Origin: Campylobacter sp.
Lineage (GTDB): Bacteria; Campylobacterota; Campylobacteria; Campylobacterales; Campylobacteraceae
Length of the DNA stretch: 8,245 bases
Assembly (NCBI RefSeq): GCF_020024835.1
Contig: NZ_JAHHTD010000049.1
Span: forward strand, 1 to 8,245
Reading direction: 5' to 3'
The first letter of the stretch is position 1. Each line of letters begins with the position of its first letter. The position numbers and the translations under genes were made by a program. Shown here in pieces: positions 1 through 5,296 of the stretch. Below the pieces are notes generated by a model. That model did not search any database and was not told the origin of the DNA. It was given only the letters and a program-made list of their open reading frames with translations.

Positions 1-7
1 ATTTTAT

Positions 8-1255
8 ATGATAAAAGAAGAATGTAAATTAAAAAGTAATTTTTTTACTTTGTTATTATTATCATTTTGTGGGTCTATAATTTATGGTTTGCCTTATTTT
101 AGAAAATATTATTATGATGATTATATGACACTTTATAATCTGAATAATTTTGAAATGGGGTTATTAGGTAGTGCTTATGGATTACTTGGCTTATTTTCTT
201 ATGCTTTGGGTGGATATCTTGCTGATCGCTTTACTCCTAAGAAATTACTCATATTTTCTTTAGTTGCTACTGGATTTGGAGGCTTTTTACATTTATTTTT
301 TACTTCTTTAAATGCTTTGTTGGTTATTTATGGGGCGTGGGGTATTACTTCTTTATTAACTTTTTGGCCTTCATTAATGAAAATTGTTAGAAGTTTAGCA
401 AATTCTAAAGAACAAGCAAGAGCCTATGGGATTTTTGAAGGAGGGCGAGGAGTTGTAGGAGCAATACATTTAGCTATAGCCACTAGTATTTTTGGATATT
501 TTCAAACAAAAGCACTTGCTGGTAAAGGCATAGAGATGGTTATTATTTTTTATTCTATAGCGCCTATTGTTAGTGCATTTTTATTATTTTTTCTTTTAAA
601 AGATAATACAGAGGAAGAAAGTGAGAAAATGAAACTAAAAGATTTAGTTTTTCTCATTAAAAATTCTGCTCTTTGGCTTGTTGTGGCAATTACATTTTGC
701 ACTTATTTTTTTAATATGAGTTTTTATTATTTTACACCATATGCTAGTAATGTTATAGGAACTTCAGCTGTGTTTGCTGCTATTTTAACGGTTTTAGCAC
801 AATATATTCGCCCAATTTCATCTACAATAGGTGGTTTTTTAGCAGATGGATGTGGGAAAGCTAAAATTATGATGATAGGTTTTATTTTAATGGGACTCGG
901 GGTTATATTCTTGATATTAAGTTCTAAATTGAGTGGTTTTTTACAAATGAGTGTTTTAACTTTAGCTTGTGTGATAGTTTATATTGCTATGTATTCTAAT
1001 TTTGGAATTTACTATTCTTTATTAAGTGAGGGAAAAATTCCTTTGCACTTAGCTGGTATGGCTATTGGTATAGTATCTACTTTTGGATATTTACCTGAAA
1101 TATTTTCTCCACTTTTAGCAGGAGATTTATTAGATAGATTTCCTGGAGTAAAAGGTTATTACATTTATTTTAGTATTATGATAGTAATGGCTATTTTAGG
1201 TGTAATTTTTTGTATGGTATGGATAAAAAAATACAACAAAGGAGATGTAAAATGA
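8..1255 (+). CDS. YihN-like major facilitator superfamily (MFS) permease
   Basis: A 415-residue inner membrane transporter, about the usual MFS length, with roughly twelve hydrophobic segments in two halves separated by a charged stretch (about residues 198-212, KDNTEEESEKMKLKD). The conserved MFS loop motif A is seen as GGYLADRFTPKK (68-79), with a weaker copy in the second half, GGFLADGCGKAK (275-286). The N-terminal pattern IYGLPYFRKYY, the ITSLLTFWPSLMKIVR segment (113-128) and YGIFEGGRGVVGA (140-152) resemble, from memory, E. coli YihN and related carriers of small organic anions or sugars; the substrate cannot be told. Only seven bases precede the ATG, so its ribosome site and promoter lie outside the window. 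The next in-frame Met is residue 40, inside the fold, so this start is preferred, although the frame is open to the window edge. The stop overlaps the next start as ATGA, indicating co-translation with the hydrolase. Confidence 0.9.
   Translation: MIKEECKLKSNFFTLLLLSFCGSIIYGLPYFRKYYYDDYMTLYNLNNFEMGLLGSAYGLLGLFSYALGGYLADRFTPKKLLIFSLVATGFGGFLHLFFTSLNALLVIYGAWGITSLLTFWPSLMKIVRSLANSKEQARAYGIFEGGRGVVGAIHLAIATSIFGYFQTKALAGKGIEMVIIFYSIAPIVSAFLLFFLLKDNTEEESEKMKLKDLVFLIKNSALWLVVAITFCTYFFNMSFYYFTPYASNVIGTSAVFAAILTVLAQYIRPISSTIGGFLADGCGKAKIMMIGFILMGLGVIFLILSSKLSGFLQMSVLTLACVIVYIAMYSNFGIYYSLLSEGKIPLHLAGMAIGIVSTFGYLPEIFSPLLAGDLLDRFPGVKGYYIYFSIMIVMAILGVIFCMVWIKKYNKGDVK
1238..1244 (+). promoter_or_regulatory. 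Ribosome binding site of the CocE-like hydrolase
   Basis: AAAGGAG lies seven bases before the ATG at 1252. It decides the start: the same frame is open further upstream, to an in-frame TTG at 1210, but that would give a 14-residue extension inside the permease gene with no ribosome site of its own. Confidence 0.85.
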
Positions 1256-3261
1256 AAGAAATTCTTAAAAAATTTAAGTATGAAGTAAAAATTATTGAAA
1301 ATGAATGGATAAAACTAAAAGATGGCACAATGCTTTCTTCTAGAATTTGGTTGCCACAAGTTAAAGAAAAAGTTCCTGCGATTTTAGAATATATTCCTTA
1401 TAGAAAAAATGATGGTACTAGAACTAGAGATGAGCCTATGCACGGATATTTTGCTGGTAATGGTTATGCTGTTGTTAGAGTAGATATAAGAGGAAGTGGA
1501 GAATCAGATGGTATTTTAAAAGATGAATATTTAAAACAAGAGCAAGATGATGCGTTAGAAGTCATAGAATGGATTGCTAAGCAAGAATGGTGTGATGGTA
1601 ATATAGGTATGATGGGAAAATCTTGGGGAGGTTTTAATTCCTTGCAAATTGCCGCAAGAAGACCAAAAAATTTAAAAGCTATTATTGTTGTTGGTTTTAC
1701 AGATGATAGATACAACGAAGATATTCACTATAAGGGTGGGTGTTTGCTTAATGATAATTTTTGGTGGGGAAATATTATGCTTGCATATCAATCTCGCTTT
1801 GTTGATCCAAAAATTGATCCTAACGGGAGAGATAAGTGGCTAAAAAGACTTGAAAATATGCCTTTATGGCCAGCTTTGTGGCTTGAACATACTTTAAAAG
1901 ATGATTATTGGAAACATGGATCTGTTGGAGAAAATTATGATGATATACAAATTCCTGTCTTTGCCTTAGATGGCTGGGCTGATTCTTATACAAATCCTAT
2001 TTTTACTCTTATGCAAGGTTTAAAAGTCCCAAGAAAGGCTATTATAGGACCTTGGGCTCATGTTTATCCACACGATGGAGCACCCTTGCCTGCGATTGGA
2101 TTTTTACAAGAAGCATTAAAATGGTGGGATAAATGGTTAAAAAATATAGATAATGATGTGCTTGATTGCCCTATGATACAAGCTTATATTGAAGATAGTA
2201 TGAGACCAAATTCAAAAACGCAGTTTGTAAAAGGTCGTTTTGTCGGAGTTGAAAATTTAGAAAAAAATATCCAATATGAGAATTTTTATTTAAATTTACA
2301 CAAATTAGCTCATAAAAAATCAGATGGTTTTATAAAAATAAATACTTTGCAAAATCATGGTTTGCTAGCTGGTGAGTGGATGGGAGCTGGAGTTTTAGGG
2401 GAAAGTCCAAGTGATCAAAGATTAGATGATGGTTTAGCGGTTGTTTTTGAAAGTGATATTTTAGAAAATAATTTAGACATTTTAGGATTTCCTTCGCTAA
2501 ATGTAAAGCTTGCAAGTGATAAAGAAAAAGCTATGTTATTTGCTCAACTTAGCGAAGTAAGAGAAGATGGTTTTGTCAAAAGAGTAAGTTATGGAGTTTT
2601 AAATTTAGCACTAAGTGATAATAAAGAAGAATTTAAACCATTGGAAAATGGAAAATTTATACATAAGCAATTAAAACTTAATTTGTGTGGATATAGATTT
2701 TCTAAAGGATCTAAGATAAGATTATCTTTAGCTAATACTTTTTGGCCTATGTTTTGGCCTATGCCAGAAATTTCAACTTTGACTTTAGATTTAAATCAGT
2801 GTGAATTTATGATACCTAAATTTGTAGGTTCAAATTGTGATAAAATTAATATGCAAGCACAAAGTGCTCCGCTAACTCCTTTGACGTTATTAAAAGAGGG
2901 TAGAGTTGATCGAAATATTAATTATGACATTTTAAACGATATTTGGATTTACACAACAGATGGTGTTGGTGGAGTATTTGGAGAAGGTGTTTATAAATTT
3001 GATGAGGTTGATGTTTTAGTTGAACATAATTTAAAAAGAGAGCTAAGCATTCAAAATAATAATCCACTAAGTGCTAAATATACTATCACGCAAAAAATGA
3101 AAATAGGCCGTAAAGATTGTATGGTAGATACAGATATTATTTTAACACAAACAAGTGATGAGGAGTATTTTTATATTAAAGGAAATATGAAAGTGCAAGA
3201 AAATAATGTCATTGTTTTTGAAAAAGAATACGATTATAAGACCAAAAGAAATAGCTTGTAA
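1252..3261 (+). CDS. CocE/NonD family (peptidase S15-type) alpha/beta hydrolase
   Basis: A 669-residue serine hydrolase. It has no signal peptide or membrane segment, so it should act in the cytosol. The N-terminal alpha/beta-hydrolase domain spans about 15-300. The nucleophile is Ser124 in GKSWGG (122-127), the acid probably Asp244 in DGWADSY, and the base His270 in IIGPWAH; these match the Ser/Asp/His pattern of cocaine esterase CocE. Tyr50 (IPYRK) fits the CocE oxyanion-hole tyrosine. A Trp-rich cap lies near 168-225. The jelly-roll domain typical of X-Pro dipeptidyl-peptidase/CocE proteins covers about 395-540, and a further 125 residues or so follow, making it longer than the ~570-residue CocE. 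Members cleave esters, amides, acylated beta-lactam precursors or X-Pro peptides, so the substrate cannot be named. The start overlaps the permease stop by four bases, suggesting that it processes what the permease imports (inference). Confidence 0.9.
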   Translation: MKEILKKFKYEVKIIENEWIKLKDGTMLSSRIWLPQVKEKVPAILEYIPYRKNDGTRTRDEPMHGYFAGNGYAVVRVDIRGSGESDGILKDEYLKQEQDDALEVIEWIAKQEWCDGNIGMMGKSWGGFNSLQIAARRPKNLKAIIVVGFTDDRYNEDIHYKGGCLLNDNFWWGNIMLAYQSRFVDPKIDPNGRDKWLKRLENMPLWPALWLEHTLKDDYWKHGSVGENYDDIQIPVFALDGWADSYTNPIFTLMQGLKVPRKAIIGPWAHVYPHDGAPLPAIGFLQEALKWWDKWLKNIDNDVLDCPMIQAYIEDSMRPNSKTQFVKGRFVGVENLEKNIQYENFYLNLHKLAHKKSDGFIKINTLQNHGLLAGEWMGAGVLGESPSDQRLDDGLAVVFESDILENNLDILGFPSLNVKLASDKEKAMLFAQLSEVREDGFVKRVSYGVLNLALSDNKEEFKPLENGKFIHKQLKLNLCGYRFSKGSKIRLSLANTFWPMFWPMPEISTLTLDLNQCEFMIPKFVGSNCDKINMQAQSAPLTPLTLLKEGRVDRNINYDILNDIWIYTTDGVGGVFGEGVYKFDEVDVLVEHNLKRELSIQNNNPLSAKYTITQKMKIGRKDCMVDTDIILTQTSDEEYFYIKGNMKVQENNVIVFEKEYDYKTKRNSL

Positions 3262-3263
3262 AA

Positions 3264-3293
3264 ATTTCTAAAGTGATATTTCACTTTAGAAAT
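3264..3293. terminator. Bidirectional intrinsic terminator hairpin between convergent genes
   Basis: A perfect inverted repeat, ATTTCTAAAGTGA (3264-3276) and TCACTTTAGAAAT (3281-3293), encloses the loop TATT. The 13-bp stem begins two bases after the hydrolase stop codon. Read on the minus strand, the stem runs straight into a T5 tract (complement of 3260-3264), a classic intrinsic terminator for the nitroreductase transcript. On the plus strand the tail is A/T-mixed (TAAAATAAATATTTT), so termination of the permease-hydrolase message may be weaker or the hairpin may mainly protect its 3' end. The stem has only three G-C pairs, as expected in so AT-rich a genome. Confidence 0.75.
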
Positions 3294-3417
3294 AAAATAA
3301 ATATTTTATTAGTTTTTAGCACTTTAAATTTATTTTTTACAGAATATAAAGACAAGTTTTTTAAAAAACAATAATTATTTTTTTAAATATATTTAATTTA
3401 TGAGATCAAATTATTTA

Positions 3418-4032
3418 TCAATCTTTAAATTCTACAACTTCATCAAAATTAAAACGAATTTTTTGAGGTTTTGTGTCATTAGTATTTGTATATCCTAATG
3501 TAACAAGTAAGGAAACCCTTTCTTTGTTTGTGTCGAGTTTAAGGTATTGATTGATTTGATTTTTATCAAAACCACCTATTGCACAAGATCCTAAATTTAA
3601 GCTATGAGCTGCGTTTATGATATTAGCTAATGCTATGTAACTTTGTTCTTTTGCATAAATAAATTTTTGCTCAAGAGACATATTTTCAATAAAAGGAGTG
3701 TAAGTTGTGATAATTTTATTAAAAACTTCTTCATTTACTTTTCTAGATTTAATTTTTTCTTTAAAATAATTAGCAAAATCAGCTCTTGCAATTATGATGA
3801 TTATAGCACTACATTGTGCTACATGTGTTTGATTATATGCTATTTTAGAAATTTCTTCTTTTTTTTCTTGAGATTGGAATACTAAAAATTTCCAAGGTTC
3901 AAGCCCTAAAGAACTAGGTGATAATCTAGCACATTCTAAGATATATTCTAAATCTTTTTTAGATACAATCTTATTTATATAAGATTTTTTTGAAGATCTT
4001 TCTTGCATAAGTTTTAAGTAATCAATTTTCAT
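3418..4032 (-). CDS. RdxA/NfsB-type NAD(P)H-dependent FMN nitroreductase
   Basis: A 204-residue cytosolic flavoprotein of the nitroreductase family, expected to be a dimer that reduces nitro compounds or quinones with NAD(P)H. Visible family motifs are the FMN-contacting ERSSKKSY (11-18), ARLSPSSLGLEPWKF (35-49) and GSCAIGGFDK (148-157). Compared from memory with H. pylori RdxA, Arg12, Lys16 and Cys150 sit where that enzyme has Arg16, Lys20 and Cys159, and SCxIGGFD is shared; E. coli NfsB lacks this Cys. It therefore looks closer to RdxA, the oxygen-insensitive enzyme that activates metronidazole in epsilonproteobacteria. The ATG at 4030-4032 is chosen because AAGGGG lies six bases upstream; an in-frame ATG 12 codons earlier has no such site and falls on the probable transcription start. 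It is transcribed alone, divergent from the efflux operon and convergent with the hydrolase. A run of eight A in codons 56-58 could slip. Whether it is the true RdxA orthologue or a paralogue is unresolved. Confidence 0.88.
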   Translation of the reverse strand: MKIDYLKLMQERSSKKSYINKIVSKKDLEYILECARLSPSSLGLEPWKFLVFQSQEKKEEISKIAYNQTHVAQCSAIIIIIARADFANYFKEKIKSRKVNEEVFNKIITTYTPFIENMSLEQKFIYAKEQSYIALANIINAAHSLNLGSCAIGGFDKNQINQYLKLDTNKERVSLLVTLGYTNTNDTKPQKIRFNFDEVVEFKD

Positions 4033-4038
4033 TATTAT

Positions 4039-4044
4039 CCCCTT
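4039..4044 (-). promoter_or_regulatory. Ribosome binding site of the nitroreductase
   Basis: The minus strand reads AAGGGG, six bases before the ATG at 4032-4030. It supports the 204-residue form over the 216-residue form starting at 4068. Confidence 0.75.
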
Positions 4045-4066
4045 ATATACCTTTTTTATGATACGC

Positions 4067-4072
4067 ATTATA
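4067..4072 (-). promoter_or_regulatory. Sigma-70 type -10 box for the nitroreductase
   Basis: The minus strand carries an exact TATAAT in the context GAGTATAATGCG, about 35 bases before the start codon. Transcription would begin near 4060, giving a leader of roughly 28 bases that contains the ribosome site. No convincing -35 hexamer is seen, but the upstream DNA is T/A-rich, as is usual for the vegetative promoters of Campylobacter. Confidence 0.6.
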
Positions 4073-4086
4073 CTCTAAAATAAAAC

Positions 4087-4124
4087 TTGATAAATTTATA
4101 CAATTAATTTTTACTGATTACAAT
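4087..4124 (+). promoter_or_regulatory. Candidate promoter/operator region of the macAB operon
   Basis: Two TACAAT hexamers (4099-4104 and 4119-4124) could act as -10 boxes for the rightward operon. The second would put the transcript start near 4131, about 35 bases before the macA start. The near-palindrome TTGATAAATTTATACAA (4087-4103), centred on a perfect ATAAATTTAT, lies between the two divergent promoters and is a possible regulator site. In DNA this rich in A and T such matches can be chance. Confidence 0.3.
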
Positions 4125-4154
4125 TTCATATTATTTTAAAAAATATTTTACTAA

Positions 4155-4160
4155 AAGGAG
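4155..4160 (+). promoter_or_regulatory. Ribosome binding site of macA
   Basis: AAGGAG lies five bases before the TTG at 4166 and only two before the TTG at 4163. No in-frame ATG exists near the N-terminal membrane segment, so macA starts with TTG, most likely the second one. Confidence 0.75.
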
Positions 4161-4165
4161 ATTTG

Positions 4166-5296
4166 TTGGTAAAGAAAATTATTTATTTAATATTGTCTGC
4201 AATTTTAGTTGGAATAGGTATTTATTATTATTTTTATAATAAAGATGAATTTGATTATTTAACTTATAAAATAAAAAAGCAAGATATTACTCAAAGTATA
4301 GAGGCAATAGGAGAAGTATATGCTAAAACTCAAGTAGATGTTGGAGCACAAGTTAGCGGGCAGATTAAAAAGCTTTATGTAAAATTGGGCGATTATGTTA
4401 AGGAAGGAGATTTGATTGCTCAAATTGATAAAGACAAACAGCAAAATGATTTAGATATAACTAAAGCTAGACTTGAAAGCACAAAAGCAAATTTAGAAAG
4501 TAAAAAAATTGCTTTAGATATTGCCTTAAAACAATACAAAAGAGAACAAAAACTTTATGAACAAAAAGCTACTTCTTTGGAAAATCTTGAAAATTTAAAA
4601 AATAATTTTTATACTTTAAAAGCTAGCGTAGCTGATTTAAATGCACAAATTACTCAATTAGAAATTTCATTGAAAAACGCACAAAAAGATTTAGCCTATA
4701 CAACTATAATAGCACCTAGTAAAGGTAAAATTATAAATGTAGCTGTAGAAGAAGGGCAAACGGTAAATGCAAATCAAAACACTCCAAGTATAGTCCGTTT
4801 GGCTGATTTGAGTGAGATGGAAATTCGTATGCAAATAGCTGAAGCTGATATTAATAAAATTAATGTAGGTAAGAATGTTAAATTTAATATTTTAAATGAA
4901 CCTGATAAGAAATTTGAAGCAGTTATTTCTAGTATAGATCCAGCAAATACTATAATTAGTGACGCAACAAGCAATACGAATTTAAATTCTAACTTAAATT
5001 CTAATACTGCTGTATATTATTATGCTAGAGTATTTGTTAAAAATGATAATAATTTTTTGCGTATAGGTATGAGCACAGAAAATGAAATTGCCATTAAAAT
5101 GGTAAAAAATGCTTTAGTGATCCCGACTTTAGCAATTAAAAATGACGCTAATGGATATTATGTTGAGCTTTTAAAAGACAAGAAAAATATTATTAAAACA
5201 CCTGTTAAATTAGGCATTAAAGATAGTCTTAATACTCAAATTATAGATGGAGTAAATGAAGGTGATTTAGTAATCATAGGCAAGAATAAAAAATGA
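4166..5296 (+). CDS. macA: MacA-like periplasmic adaptor protein of a tripartite ABC efflux pump
   Basis: A 376-residue membrane fusion (HlyD/MacA family) protein, near the ~370 residues of E. coli MacA. A single N-terminal membrane anchor (about 5-24) leaves the rest in the periplasm. There follow the first half of the lipoyl domain (VDVGAQVSGQIKKLYVKLGDYV, split here at residues 57-78, then EGDLIAQID to 88), a long alpha-hairpin coiled coil (about 92-175) that should meet the outer membrane factor, the second lipoyl half (TTIIAPSKGKIINVAVEEG, 179-197), and beta-barrel and membrane-proximal domains (about 210-376). It should link MacB to the outer membrane duct and stimulate the MacB ATPase. 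The start is TTG; TTG at 4163 is the alternative and adds one residue. It is the first gene of the operon and overlaps macB by ATGA. A 12-base tandem repeat encodes NLNSNLNS at 272-279. Macrolide export is the name-giving role in E. coli; the substrate here is unknown. Confidence 0.9.
   Translation: MVKKIIYLILSAILVGIGIYYYFYNKDEFDYLTYKIKKQDITQSIEAIGEVYAKTQVDVGAQVSGQIKKLYVKLGDYVKEGDLIAQIDKDKQQNDLDITKARLESTKANLESKKIALDIALKQYKREQKLYEQKATSLENLENLKNNFYTLKASVADLNAQITQLEISLKNAQKDLAYTTIIAPSKGKIINVAVEEGQTVNANQNTPSIVRLADLSEMEIRMQIAEADINKINVGKNVKFNILNEPDKKFEAVISSIDPANTIISDATSNTNLNSNLNSNTAVYYYARVFVKNDNNFLRIGMSTENEIAIKMVKNALVIPTLAIKNDANGYYVELLKDKKNIIKTPVKLGIKDSLNTQIIDGVNEGDLVIIGKNKK
4979..5002 (+). repeat. 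12-bp tandem duplication within macA
   Basis: AATTTAAATTCT is followed directly by AACTTAAATTCT, one mismatch in twelve bases, encoding NLNS twice (residues 272-279), followed by another Asn. It sits in a low-complexity Asn/Ser/Thr stretch (SNTNLNSNLNSNT) just before the conserved VYYYARV strand, so it probably lengthens a surface loop without breaking the frame. Confidence 0.7.

Noticed and set aside
50..56. T7 tract near the start of the permease gene as a phase-variation site
   Set aside because: Runs of six to seven T or A occur throughout this window by composition, and no poly-G/C tract of the kind known to vary in Campylobacter is present.
1464..1715. An 83-codon antisense frame within the hydrolase gene
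   Set aside because: It opposes the region encoding the catalytic Ser124, has no ribosome site, and shows no recognisable protein features.
3345..3350. TATAAA on the plus strand as a promoter of an antisense RNA to the nitroreductase 3' end
   Set aside because: A single hexamer in very AT-rich DNA, with no supporting upstream element or structured RNA downstream.
3643..3885. An 80-codon plus-strand frame opposite the nitroreductase
   Set aside because: Its translation is mostly Phe/Ile/Cys, mirroring Lys/Glu/Asn-rich codons of the real gene; no ribosome site is seen.
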